From the NCBI GenBank assembly GCA_964351865.1, contig CAYGPJ010000012.1, positions 38,301 to 102,300 on the forward strand: a stretch of 64,000 nucleotides of DNA. The letters are read 5' to 3'. The stretch's first letter is position 1. Every line of letters begins with the position of its first letter. This DNA is from JBCDJI01 sp964351865 (lineage in GTDB: Bacteria; Verrucomicrobiota; Verrucomicrobiia; Methylacidiphilales; JBCBYL01). The notes beneath the pieces are model-generated. The model searched no databases. It was given only the letters and a program-made list of their open reading frames with translations, and was not told the DNA's origin. A program made the translations under genes and the position numbers. This document shows positions 36,672-44,955 of the stretch, piece after piece.

Positions 36672-37442
36672 ATGAGCCAACCGATCCGAGTCACCGTCTG
36701 GGGCGAATTCCGCCATGAAAAAAGTAATCCCAAAGTTGCCGAAATTTATCCTGAGGGCATGCATGAAACCGTTGCCGGTTTCCTGAAAACGGACAAAGGA
36801 GTGAAGGTCCGCACCGCGACCCTGGATGAACCGGAGCATGGTCTGGGCGGTTCCGTGCTGGCAGAGACGGATGTGCTGCTCTGGTGGGGGCATTCAGCTC
36901 ACGCTGAAGTTCAGGATGAAATCGCAGAAAAAGTCCAGCAGCGGGTGCTCGAAGGCATGGGCCTGATCATTCTGCACTCCGGGCATTTTTGTAAACCGTT
37001 CAAGCGGCTGATGGGCACGACCTGTTCTTTAAAATGGAGAGAAGCCAGTGATAAAGAGCGCATCTGGAACATCATGCCGACGCACCCGATTGCTCAGGGG
37101 ATCGGTGATTATTTTGAGATCCCGATGGAAGAAATGTATGGCGAACCCTTCGGCATTCCGACTCCGGATGAACTCATTTTCATTTCCTGGTTTACCGGCG
37201 GAGAAGTATTCCGAAGCGGGGCTACCTGGTATCGCGGGCACGGACGTATTTTTTACTTTCGCCCGGGACATGAAACCTATCCGACTTATCACCAGCAGGA
37301 AGTCCAGCAGGTCATTACCAATGCCGTCCATTGGGCCAGGCCGACGGTGCAAATTCCGGATGACTGCCCCAACAGCCCGGCGCTGGAACAGCTACCGGAA
37401 GATCCCGATGCGGCAACCCGTCACACCGCCGGGCATCGTTAA
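36672..37442 (+). CDS. ThuA-like domain protein (sugar utilisation)
   Basis: 256 residues from the ATG at 36672 (MSQPIRVTVWGEFRHEKSNP); two earlier in-frame starts exist at 36624 and 36651. It has a class I glutamine-amidotransferase-like fold of the ThuA type: 'TVWGEFRHEKSNPKVAEIYPEGMH', 'LLWWGHSAHAEV', 'LILHSGHFCKPF', and 'GRIFYFRPGHETYPTYHQQ'. ThuA proteins take part in disaccharide catabolism together with Gfo/Idh/MocA dehydrogenases, and such a dehydrogenase follows after 27 bases. The pair is likely one transcript controlled by the divergent AraC regulator. Confidence 0.9.
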   Translation: MSQPIRVTVWGEFRHEKSNPKVAEIYPEGMHETVAGFLKTDKGVKVRTATLDEPEHGLGGSVLAETDVLLWWGHSAHAEVQDEIAEKVQQRVLEGMGLIILHSGHFCKPFKRLMGTTCSLKWREASDKERIWNIMPTHPIAQGIGDYFEIPMEEMYGEPFGIPTPDELIFISWFTGGEVFRSGATWYRGHGRIFYFRPGHETYPTYHQQEVQQVITNAVHWARPTVQIPDDCPNSPALEQLPEDPDAATRHTAGHR

Positions 37443-37469
37443 TTCCTGATCAATCTCTGATACACCAAT

Positions 37470-38549
37470 ATGAAGCAGAAAAACGATTCTAAACAGAAGT
37501 CTCCTGTCCGTCTGGCCATCATCGGCACGGGCGGGATGGCAAACAGGCACGCCCAGCAATTCCAGAGTATTCCCGAATGCCAACTGGTGGCTGGGGTTGA
37601 TATTGATACCAGGCGGGTAAATAAATTTTGTCAAACCCACCAGATTCCTCAAGCGTATACTGATATCGACAAGATGCTAGAGTCAGCAGATGTCGACGCG
37701 GTCAGTATCGTAACACCGGATGCCTATCACATGCCCGTCAGTCTACAGTGCCTGAAGGCGAAAAAACATGTCATGTGCGAAAAGCCGTTGGCCCTGAATT
37801 ATGCAGATGCCCGTCTGATGGCACAGGCGGCAAAAAAAGCGGGTGTCATCAATATGGTCAATTTCAGCTATCGTGACTGGCCTGCGCTACAGGCGGTCGC
37901 CGATGTAGTGAAATCCGGCAAGATTGGGGAAATCCGTCACGTGGAGGCCAGTTACCTGCAGGCCTGGCTGGTCAGTAATGTCTGGGGCGACTGGAGAAAG
38001 ACGCCCGGCTTGCTCTGGCGGCTGTCTAAAAAGCACGGTAGTAATGGAACGTTAGGTGATGTCGGTGTACATATTGTCGACTTCGCCTGCTTCCCCGCCG
38101 GGCAGATTTCGCGAGTTTATTGCCAATTAAAAGCCTTCAAAAAAGCACCGCGTAACCGGATGGACGGCTATGTGCTCGACGCCAATGATTCCGCAGTGAT
38201 GACGGTTGAATTTACCAATGGAGCCTTGGGCACCATCCACTCCACCCGCTGGTGCGGAGGTCATACCAACCGGCTCTTCTTGAAAATAGCCTGCACCAAA
38301 GGGACGGTGGAGATCGATTCCGACAGGTCGACCAGCGCTTACAGAATCTGCAGTGGAAAAAACCTGAATCCGGGATTGTGGAAAGACGTGGAGGTCAAGC
38401 CCACCCCGAGCAACTACCAGCGCTTTATCACGGCGATCCAAACCGGTAAAAATACCGGCGCTAATTTCACGCGTGGAGCTGCGGTGCAAAAGGTGATCGA
38501 CGCCTGTTTCCAGTCCGATGCCACCGGGCTACCGGTCAAAGTAAGTTAG
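37470..38549 (+). CDS. Gfo/Idh/MocA family oxidoreductase
   Basis: A 359-residue NAD(P)-dependent dehydrogenase. The Rossmann motif is 'RLAIIGTGGMANRHAQQF' at about residues 11-28; 'KKHVMCEKPLALNYADARLM' holds the conserved EKP lysine; 'GTLGDVGVHIVDFACFPAG' carries the D-x3-H catalytic region. Family members oxidise sugars or inositols at a hydroxyl group. The neighbouring ThuA-like gene and AraC regulator suggest a disaccharide or 3-keto-sugar pathway, but the substrate is not readable from the sequence. Confidence 0.93.
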   Translation: MKQKNDSKQKSPVRLAIIGTGGMANRHAQQFQSIPECQLVAGVDIDTRRVNKFCQTHQIPQAYTDIDKMLESADVDAVSIVTPDAYHMPVSLQCLKAKKHVMCEKPLALNYADARLMAQAAKKAGVINMVNFSYRDWPALQAVADVVKSGKIGEIRHVEASYLQAWLVSNVWGDWRKTPGLLWRLSKKHGSNGTLGDVGVHIVDFACFPAGQISRVYCQLKAFKKAPRNRMDGYVLDANDSAVMTVEFTNGALGTIHSTRWCGGHTNRLFLKIACTKGTVEIDSDRSTSAYRICSGKNLNPGLWKDVEVKPTPSNYQRFITAIQTGKNTGANFTRGAAVQKVIDACFQSDATGLPVKVS

Positions 38550-38659
38550 CACCCTCGCGTAAGTTTTGTAGCAGTGGATGTCCCCACCCAATGGGGGGCA
38601 TGCGCTTCCATTTCACGAGCGTTATGAAATCAATGGCACAAAGCTGCCACCATTTCCAC

Positions 38660-39181
38660 CTACTTATTCCACGGCATTTTGGCCAACACGAGTCCCATGC
38701 CGCAGAAGTCGGTGATGCCGGCAAAGGTGAGTCCAGCCCCCACGAAGCCGGGCAGGATCAGCCACAGCGGATTCACGAATGCGCCCAGCAGCACGCCGAT
38801 AAACACCATCAGGCCAGCTCCAATGCGCACTTGTCGTTCAATCGAGATCACGCCTTTGCCTGCATCGACGGGAAGTTGAGCTTCGACCCAGGCATTGGTG
38901 CCGCCGGCGACGTTCGTCAGGTTGGTCATGCCCTCCGCCTGTAGCTTTTCGCAAGCTTTCTGCGAGCGCCCTCCGCCCTGACAGATAACATAAATTTCAG
39001 TCGCTCCATCCGTAGCGCTTTTGACGCTTTCGGCAGTAATCGAGTCTAACGGTAGATTAATCGCTCCGCTGGCGTGTTGTCCGCGATATTCTCCCGGCGT
39101 GCGCACGTCAATGAGTGCGGTTGAGGCATGGGTCAGCTGCTGTTTGGCTTCAATAACGGAAACGGAAGGAATATCGGACAT
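38660..39181 (-). CDS. Rhodanese-DUF2892 membrane protein (YgaP-like)
   Basis: A 173-residue protein. Residues 1-105 are a rhodanese domain: 'ALIDVRTPGEYRGQHASGAINLP' and the catalytic cysteine loop 'VICQGGGRSQKA'. Residues about 115-170 contain two hydrophobic segments matching DUF2892 ('IGAGLMVFIGVLLGAFVNPLWLILPGFVGAG'). E. coli YgaP has this architecture and moves sulphane sulphur at the inner membrane. The gene stands between the Gfo/Idh gene (convergent) and glycerate kinase. Confidence 0.9.
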   Translation of the reverse strand: MSDIPSVSVIEAKQQLTHASTALIDVRTPGEYRGQHASGAINLPLDSITAESVKSATDGATEIYVICQGGGRSQKACEKLQAEGMTNLTNVAGGTNAWVEAQLPVDAGKGVISIERQVRIGAGLMVFIGVLLGAFVNPLWLILPGFVGAGLTFAGITDFCGMGLVLAKMPWNK

Positions 39182-39254
39182 TCAGTACTATTAGAAGCTG
39201 AAACGCTTGTCGTCAATGGGATGCGCGGAGATAGTCATCGGGCTGATGGCAGAG

Positions 39255-40421
39255 TTAGCCGAACTTATCCTGCAGTGCTTGCTTCAGATACCGCAGCGGT
39301 TCCCGGATGGCACTGGCGGTATCCGGAGCGACGGAGCTCAATTCAATGATTTCAGCAAAGTCAGACTTCGCCCCCGGGTGCGTGCAGCGACCGCACAACA
39401 GCCAGACAGGTTTGTGGCAGTCCCGCGCCCGGCGTGCGATTTCGCCCGGGCCTTTTCCCGCAGCTGAGGTGGCATCGTAACAGCCCTCTCCGGTCAGAAT
39501 CAGGTCCGCCGCATGTATACGGGATGCCAGTCCGCTATGTTGAGCAAAGTAGTCGAAGCCAGAGACCGCTTGCGCGTGCAGCAGAGCCATCAGACCAAAG
39601 CCGCAACCACCGGCGGCTCCCGCACCTGCCGCCAGGCTTACAGCATCAGCGCCACCGATATCCCGTTGTGCGATCTCAACCAGTTGTTGCAGATGCTGTT
39701 CGAGGGTTTCGATCTCCTCGGCGCTGGCTCCCTTCTGCGGACCAAATTGTCGCGCGGCTCCCGCGGCTCCCAGCAAGGGGCTCACCACATCCGTCGCTAC
39801 CGTCCACTTAATCTCCGGCAGGGACGGTGGCGGAATGATGCGGGCCAGCTGACCGCAACCCGCACCCGTCAACGGGATGGCGTTGTCGGCGGCATCCAGA
39901 AACTGGTAGCCGAGCGGCGCGACCAGCCCGATGCCGCCTTCAGTGGTGGCACTGCCTCCCAGCCCGATGATGATTTCTCTGAATCCGGATTCAACCAGAT
40001 GCGCCAGCAGACGTCCCGTTCCTTCGTTGCTGGTGTGTAAGGGGTTGCGCTCTGCGGGGGTTAAGTAGCGGATGCCGGAGGCCTCGGCCAGATCCACCAG
40101 CGCGGTAGCGCCGCCGGTCCCGCCGGTCCCGTTGATGCTGCCACTGTCGACCACCCCGTAGCTGGCGGTGACGGGTCGGCCCAGCGGATCGGTGGTGTCA
40201 AAAGAGTGCATGTTTCCACCGCGGGCACTGGTGAGCAATTTTGTAAAACCGTCGCCGCCATCGCTGATCGGCAGGCATTGGATCTTCGCATCCGGAAAGA
40301 TCCCCGCCAGCACGGCCGCGGCAGTATCGGCAATCTCGTCCGCACGCGCCGATCCCTTGAACTTATCCGGGGCAATCAGAATGTTGCGAGGTGCGAGGGC
40401 TGAGGTTGATGAAAAAGTCAT
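39255..40421 (-). CDS. Glycerate kinase (GarK type)
   Basis: A 388-residue type I glycerate kinase, which phosphorylates D-glycerate to 2- or 3-phosphoglycerate. Landmarks: 'ILIAPDKFKGSARADEIADT' at the start, 'PISDGGDGFTKLL', 'EIIIGLGGSATTEGGIGLV', 'AAGAGAAGGCGFGLMAL' and 'LILTGEGCYDATSAAGKGPGEIA'. Length and motifs are normal. It lies 44 bases downstream of the glutaminase fusion gene in the same orientation; no functional link is evident. Confidence 0.94.
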   Translation of the reverse strand: MTFSSTSALAPRNILIAPDKFKGSARADEIADTAAAVLAGIFPDAKIQCLPISDGGDGFTKLLTSARGGNMHSFDTTDPLGRPVTASYGVVDSGSINGTGGTGGATALVDLAEASGIRYLTPAERNPLHTSNEGTGRLLAHLVESGFREIIIGLGGSATTEGGIGLVAPLGYQFLDAADNAIPLTGAGCGQLARIIPPPSLPEIKWTVATDVVSPLLGAAGAARQFGPQKGASAEEIETLEQHLQQLVEIAQRDIGGADAVSLAAGAGAAGGCGFGLMALLHAQAVSGFDYFAQHSGLASRIHAADLILTGEGCYDATSAAGKGPGEIARRARDCHKPVWLLCGRCTHPGAKSDFAEIIELSSVAPDTASAIREPLRYLKQALQDKFG

Positions 40422-40465
40422 GAGGGTTCTGCCATCGAGGGCAGGAAATCGTACTTTTACCCGAA

Positions 40466-42331
40466 TCAGGACAGTGCGGCGATGGTTTTGTTAGCGGCAT
40501 CGAGACGCGAGGCGGTCAGGCGCAGCACATTCTGCATCAGCTTCATTCCGATGGCGGGATGATCGAGACAGAACTGATCGAATTCACTAAGGGAGATACC
40601 GAAGGCTTCGACGGCTTCGTCGGCATAAATGTTAGCCGAGCGCGGTCGCTTGCCACCCAGTGCCAGTTCGCCGAAGGTGACACCGGGGGAGAACGAGGCC
40701 AGTCGTTGCTGACGTCCATCCGGAAGCGGCTGCGAGACGCTGACCGTTCCCTCCATCAGCAGGTAAAAAGTTTCGGCCTCTGATCCGGCTTCCACGATCA
40801 GGGCGTCGGGTTCAAAGGTGTGTGGTTTAAGCAGTTGCTGGAACGTTTTGATTTCCGCGGAGCTGAGGTGCTGAAAAAATTCATGATGATGGATGTCGGT
40901 GCCGCGCGCCCCTCCATAGCTGCCGGAGTGTCCCAGCAGCAAGGTGTTTTCACAGAACTCCATCGCACCGCTGCTGAGTTCGATAAAGAGCTGCGGTGGC
41001 AGTGGTTTGCCTTTTTCTTTCAGATGATGCCGGAAACTGCGTTGCAGCACCCGGTGGTTGCCGGACTCGGTGAAGACGATGCGTTTGTTCATTCCCTGAA
41101 TGCGCAGGAACAGGGAGTAAAATAATTTACAGGCACTCTCATCGAGATGCAGCACCCGCTTGAGGTTGATGATGAGAAAATCAAAGCCGTTGAAGCCTTC
41201 GTTAATCTTGCGCACCACGATCTCGGCGGTGGAAAAATTCAACTCTCCCTGCAGTTCGTATGCCTGAATGCGCTGGGCCGCTTCTTTCAGAAACAGGCGC
41301 TCCTCCAACGGGCGCACCCGGTCGGAGCTCATCTGATTGCCGCGATAAATCGAGCGGATGACAGAGCCGGTGGAGTTGGGCACGTTGAACATGTGCAGGT
41401 TGAAATCCATCGAGAGCTTGTGGCAGGTCTGGATGCCGCGCACGCTGTTGCCGCGCGGATCCAGTGGGGGCGAGAAGATACCGATGCCGAGCTGACCCGG
41501 CAACACCGCCACAATACCGCCCGCGACACCACTCTTGGCCGGCATGCCCACGCGGTAGATCCACTCCCCGGCGTAGTCATACATGCCGCAGGTGCCCATG
41601 ATGCTGAGAATGTTTTCCACATACTCACTGCGCACCGCTTGTTTGCCGGTGACGGGATTGACCCCGGCATTCGCCAGTGTAGCTCCGATCACGGCCAGGT
41701 CACGTGCGGTGACGGAGATGGCACATTGCTTGAAATAGTTTTCCAGAATCGGAGTCGGGTCCTGCTCCAGAATATCGAAGTTCCGTAGCATGTAGCCGAT
41801 GGCCCGATTCCGGTGGCCGGTTTCGCTCTCGGATTGGTAAACGGCCTCATCGATCGTGACCTCGCGACCGGTATAGGCGGCGAACATGTCGAGGATGCGT
41901 TGGAATTTCTGTTCGTGATTGTTGCCTTCGATCAGTCCGGTGGCGGCGATGGCACCGGCGTTGATCATCGGGTTGAAGGGTTGGCCGGTTTCCGGACGCA
42001 GGCTGATCGAGTTGAAGGCTTCCCCGGAAGGCTCGACGCCGATTTTCTTGAGCACGTCGGTTCGCCCGTGGTCTTCCAGCGCTAAGCCGTAAACGAAGGG
42101 CTTGGAGATCGATTGGATGGTAAAGCGTTCATCGGTGTCACCCACTTCGTAAACATGGCCGTCCATCGTCACCATCGTGATGCCGAACCAGTCCGGCGAA
42201 GCCTTCGCCAGTTCCGGGATATAAGAGGCCACAGCACCACTGTCGACACCTAGAAACAGCTCATGCAGGTGCTGCAGATAGTCTTGAACGGGGGAGGAAG
42301 AGCGTAATTCACTGAAAAAATCGGAGGCCAT
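40466..42331 (-). CDS. glsA: Glutaminase A fused to STAS-like and cyclic-nucleotide-binding domains
   Basis: 621 residues from the ATG at 42331 (MASDFFSELRSSSPVQDYLQ); the longer frame to 42487 runs through the regulatory region. Residues 1-305 are a serine-dependent glutaminase: 'FTIQSISKPFVYGLAL' (S-x-x-K), 'NPMINAGAIAATGLI' and 'PAKSGVAGGIVAVLPG'. Residues about 340-450 look like a STAS/sulphate-transporter-type regulatory domain ('LIINLKRVLHLDESACKLF'). The last 150 residues are a cNMP-binding fold ('AETFYLLMEGTVSVSQPLPDG', 'FGELALGGKRPRSANIYAD'). It converts glutamine to glutamate and ammonia; the added domains suggest allosteric control. Confidence 0.92.
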   Translation of the reverse strand: MASDFFSELRSSSPVQDYLQHLHELFLGVDSGAVASYIPELAKASPDWFGITMVTMDGHVYEVGDTDERFTIQSISKPFVYGLALEDHGRTDVLKKIGVEPSGEAFNSISLRPETGQPFNPMINAGAIAATGLIEGNNHEQKFQRILDMFAAYTGREVTIDEAVYQSESETGHRNRAIGYMLRNFDILEQDPTPILENYFKQCAISVTARDLAVIGATLANAGVNPVTGKQAVRSEYVENILSIMGTCGMYDYAGEWIYRVGMPAKSGVAGGIVAVLPGQLGIGIFSPPLDPRGNSVRGIQTCHKLSMDFNLHMFNVPNSTGSVIRSIYRGNQMSSDRVRPLEERLFLKEAAQRIQAYELQGELNFSTAEIVVRKINEGFNGFDFLIINLKRVLHLDESACKLFYSLFLRIQGMNKRIVFTESGNHRVLQRSFRHHLKEKGKPLPPQLFIELSSGAMEFCENTLLLGHSGSYGGARGTDIHHHEFFQHLSSAEIKTFQQLLKPHTFEPDALIVEAGSEAETFYLLMEGTVSVSQPLPDGRQQRLASFSPGVTFGELALGGKRPRSANIYADEAVEAFGISLSEFDQFCLDHPAIGMKLMQNVLRLTASRLDAANKTIAALS

Positions 42332-42409
42332 AAGCGTGAAATTCAAGCATGTACCATTCCGATTCAAAGTGCAAATGCCCCAGCGGTGGAGAAAAAACAA
42401 TTTAAAAAT

Positions 42410-42423
42410 AGACCGGTCGGTCT
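42410..42423. promoter_or_regulatory. TetR-type operator palindrome
   Basis: AGACCG-GT-CGGTCT, an interrupted perfect palindrome of the AGACCG...CGGTCT class used by several TetR-family repressors. It lies between the glutaminase gene and the divergent TetR remnant, where an autoregulatory site would be expected. Confidence 0.65.
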
Positions 42424-42540
42424 TATCGTTGTAGCTTCTACTCTCTATCTCAGGGAAAGAAGCAAGATGATGATCCGACCATTTCACTCTCCAAGCGAGG
42501 TGAGACTGGTCTGATAACAGAATAAAGTGATAAAACCATA

Positions 42541-42675
42541 ATGAGAACGACTTCAGAAAGCACCAAAGAGCGGTTGATTCGCTGCGGACTCGAAATTATC
42601 GGCCAGAAAAGCTACAACGGCGCCGGTCTCAGCGAGATCCTGAAAACGGCAGATGTCCCGAAGGGATCTATCTGA
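42541..42675 (+). pseudogene. TetR-family regulator, N-terminal remnant
   Basis: An ATG opens a 44-codon frame that reads as the DNA-binding domain of a TetR regulator: 'TKERLIRCGLEIIGQKSYNG' is helix 1-2 and 'LSEILKTADVPKGSI' the recognition helix. It then stops at TGA where the family normally continues with a YHYF-x-SK motif. A few codons later, 'ASKFYEFE' in the same frame looks like a degraded version of that motif. Nothing of the ligand-binding domain remains. The operator at 42410-42423 survives upstream. Probably a decayed gene. Confidence 0.75.
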
Positions 42676-42988
42676 GCCAGCAAATTCTACGAATTTGAGA
42701 GGTCATGGACGATGAGATAAAATCTCATCCCACCAAGCTGACGCGATAGGCGAGAGCCTTGTAGGGTGACTTTCTCGCAGAGAAGTTACCGCGCCACGCC
42801 TCACCAGAGGATGAACCCTCATTATATTGACTAGTCATTTTAATAGGATACGGGATGAGATCCACGGAAAATATGACTCGGATACTATGGTTCAACGCTT
42901 TTGAGCTCCGCAAATTCTCGTTGCTACATAATTTGGGAATGGCTAACAACCCATAGGGGGATTTTTTGAACGATCTTTTACCTATATC
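42676..42988. repeat. Structured intergenic DNA with ATCTCATCCC inverted repeat
   Basis: A gap without a gene. GATGAGAT-AAA-ATCTCATC is a tight hairpin at 42711-42729. ATCTCATCCC (42722-42731) recurs inverted as GGGATGAGAT at 42852-42861, giving a span of about 140 bases with a further stem-loop inside (GTGACTTTCTC / GAGAAGTTAC, near 42770). It resembles a small non-autonomous element that landed just behind the TetR remnant. Confidence 0.45.
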
Positions 42989-43125
42989 TAGAGCATTTCC
43001 GAATTATGTTTTGACATGTAGGGCGAGATTGCATCTCGCCAAATTCTATCCCGGCAAGATGCAATCTTACCCTGCATTTATTTTCCTCAGGTCACTGTGT
43101 GAGAACTTAATTCGGAAACGCTCTA
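42989..43125. repeat. MITE-like repeat, family A, copy 1
   Basis: 137 bases with terminal inverted repeats TAGAGCATTTCCGAATTA and, at the far end, the inverse of TAGAGCGTTTCCGAATTA (one mismatch). Inside are GGCGAGAT-TGC-ATCTCGCC and a related stem. The outermost TA at each end fits the TA target duplication of IS630/Tc1-type transposition. No transposase is encoded. A second copy lies at 63636-63798 in inverse orientation. Confidence 0.8.
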
Positions 43126-43198
43126 ACATAAGCGGTGTGTTATATATCCTTGCAAATATAAATAGAGAATTTAATACTACAACACTGTTAGTCAAAGA

Positions 43199-43927
43199 AT
43201 GAAATTAGATTCTCACTTATCCCATTATTTTGAACGGGACTACGGACCCTTTCTGAACATCTGCAATCTCACTCGTGAAAAACGCAAGGTAATAATAGAA
43301 AGAGAAGCTGCCGCTGTGACGGGTCACAACCGTTCAAATTGGGGCGAAGAGTTTTTCGATTTCAGAAAATTGGCTGATGACCTCACTCTCCGATGCTATG
43401 AGGAAAAGTTTGGCTGTGCGCCACAGTGCCGACCTATATTTGGCGTTCTAGGCGATGCAGATGTTATTGGTGGCCTGTATCGCAATCCCAGTAAAATTCA
43501 CATTGATGTAGACCTGTTCGACGAATCCGAATTAACGTTTATGTTTCCCGATCATTTTCACTTGGTGAGTTATTATGGTGTCGAAGTCCCCAGGCACTTC
43601 GGACTACAGATTGATTCTTGGCCAGACCCGGAAAGAAGTCGATTTTTAGGCCAGATGTATACTTATACAGAAATGCAGGATCAGATTGATTCACTTTTGA
43701 TATCCGAACATTTGAAGCGATTTCGTGATCGTGATTTTTGGCATCGATATCTGGAGGTCCAAATTTGGACAGAAAAAATAATTAATCTTTACACACAAGA
43801 TGACTGGATCTCGGTAACGCCCGAGTCATTCTCGAATTATCAGGGGATGAAGTGCATTGTGGATTACGAAGCACTAAAAGCTTTACAAGCCGATAGTGAC
43901 AAGGGCATTTACCGCACCAACTCTTGA
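43199..43927 (+). CDS. Orphan protein of unknown function
   Basis: I do not recognise this 242-residue protein. It is soluble and has no signal peptide or membrane segment. It is rich in aromatic residues and Asp/Glu ('DADVIGGLYRNPSKIHIDVDLFDE', 'YYGVEVPRHFGLQIDSWPDPE'). The pattern 'YRNPSKIHIDVDLFDES' reads as beta strands of a compact alpha/beta domain. It is AT-richer than the surrounding backbone and lies right behind a MITE and a broken regulator, so it is probably acquired DNA. The ATG at 43199 directly follows the previous frame's stop. Coding potential looks real. Confidence 0.65.
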   Translation: MKLDSHLSHYFERDYGPFLNICNLTREKRKVIIEREAAAVTGHNRSNWGEEFFDFRKLADDLTLRCYEEKFGCAPQCRPIFGVLGDADVIGGLYRNPSKIHIDVDLFDESELTFMFPDHFHLVSYYGVEVPRHFGLQIDSWPDPERSRFLGQMYTYTEMQDQIDSLLISEHLKRFRDRDFWHRYLEVQIWTEKIINLYTQDDWISVTPESFSNYQGMKCIVDYEALKALQADSDKGIYRTNS

Positions 43928-44028
43928 CGTTGAGGGTAATAAATAGTGGCCCCTGTAAGGCTCCCAAATGAGACATCGGCCATTTTATGCTCCTAAAATT
44001 AGGTCAATTAATGAGACGTGACGTTGCC

Positions 44029-44053
44029 ACAAGGCCACCTTGTGGCTCCTGGC
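44029..44053. repeat. Hairpin upstream of the SGNH gene
   Basis: GCCACAAGG-CCA-CCTTGTGGC style stem of nine pairs, in a region with further short inverted words (CTCCTAAAATTAGG). A structured intergenic repeat or terminator of the AT-rich orphan gene. Confidence 0.5.
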
Positions 44054-44119
44054 ATGACCTCGTTATGAGTTATTCGACTCGGACTTGTTCTCTCTTCATT
44101 CATCAGCTAGATTATCTTC

Positions 44120-44953
44120 ATGCGTTACACTCGATTCATCAGACTCCTTACCTGCGGGGCATGGCTCGTCGGAACTCTGGTTCATGCCGAAACAGTTTTC
44201 TACATCGGACACAGCCTGATTAATCATAACATGCCACGGATGGTTGCCGAACTGGCAGCAGCGGATGATGCAGTCGAACATAGCTACCAGGTTCAGATCA
44301 TTAATGGAGCGCCACTCAAATATAACTGGGAAAATTCGGCGAAAGGCGAGGGAGCGGACGCGCGCCAGGTCTTGCCACAAGGACAAGTCGACGTGCTGGT
44401 CATGACGGAGGCGGTGCCACTCGATAATCACCTGCAATGGTCGGGCAGTCACGACTACGCGGCCAGGTTCACCGAACTGGCCCGGCAAGCCAAACCGGAC
44501 ACCCGTGTCTATATCTTCGAGACCTGGCACAGCGTGAAGAGCGGCACGGGTGAAGAAGTCGCCTACGACAAAAACGGACACTTGCCGTGGCGAGGGCGGT
44601 TGGATACGGATTTAGCCAAGTGGCAAGGCATCGCCAAAGCCGCCGGCGTGAACGTTCAATTGATCCCTGGCGGTCAGGCGCTGGCGCGGCTGCATGATGA
44701 AATCGAAAAAGGCAAAGTGCCCGGCTTAACGAATATCCGTGATGTCTTTCAGGACGACATCCACATGAACGATATCGGGAACTACTATATGGCCTGTCTG
44801 CACTACGCTGTTATTTATAAAAAATCACCGGCCGGCTTGCCGCGCGAATTAACTGGCAAGTGGGGAAAAGCCTACGACGCCCCTTCGGCGGAATTGGCAC
44901 GCGTGCTGCAACAACTGGCGTGGCAAACCGCCAGTCAGTCGCCCCCTACCTAG
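44120..44953 (+). CDS. Secreted SGNH-hydrolase-like protein
   Basis: A 277-residue protein with a signal peptide (MRYTRFIRLLTCGAWLVGTLVHA). The mature part opens 'TVFYIGHSLINHNMPRMV', where GHSL corresponds to the catalytic Ser block (GDSL-like) of SGNH hydrolases. 'DVLVMTEAVPLDNH' matches block II/III and 'DDIHMNDIGNYYMAC' supplies the D-x-x-H catalytic pair. These enzymes remove acyl groups from lipids or polysaccharides. Its C-terminus meets the convergent SDR gene after 2 bases. Confidence 0.75.
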   Translation: MRYTRFIRLLTCGAWLVGTLVHAETVFYIGHSLINHNMPRMVAELAAADDAVEHSYQVQIINGAPLKYNWENSAKGEGADARQVLPQGQVDVLVMTEAVPLDNHLQWSGSHDYAARFTELARQAKPDTRVYIFETWHSVKSGTGEEVAYDKNGHLPWRGRLDTDLAKWQGIAKAAGVNVQLIPGGQALARLHDEIEKGKVPGLTNIRDVFQDDIHMNDIGNYYMACLHYAVIYKKSPAGLPRELTGKWGKAYDAPSAELARVLQQLAWQTASQSPPT

Positions 44954-44955
44954 AC

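Noticed and set aside
42725..42949. A 74-codon minus-strand frame behind the TetR remnant
   Set aside because: It lies across stem-loops and an inverted repeat, has no domain character or Shine-Dalgarno, and part of it reads the hairpin sequence. Treated as non-coding repeat.
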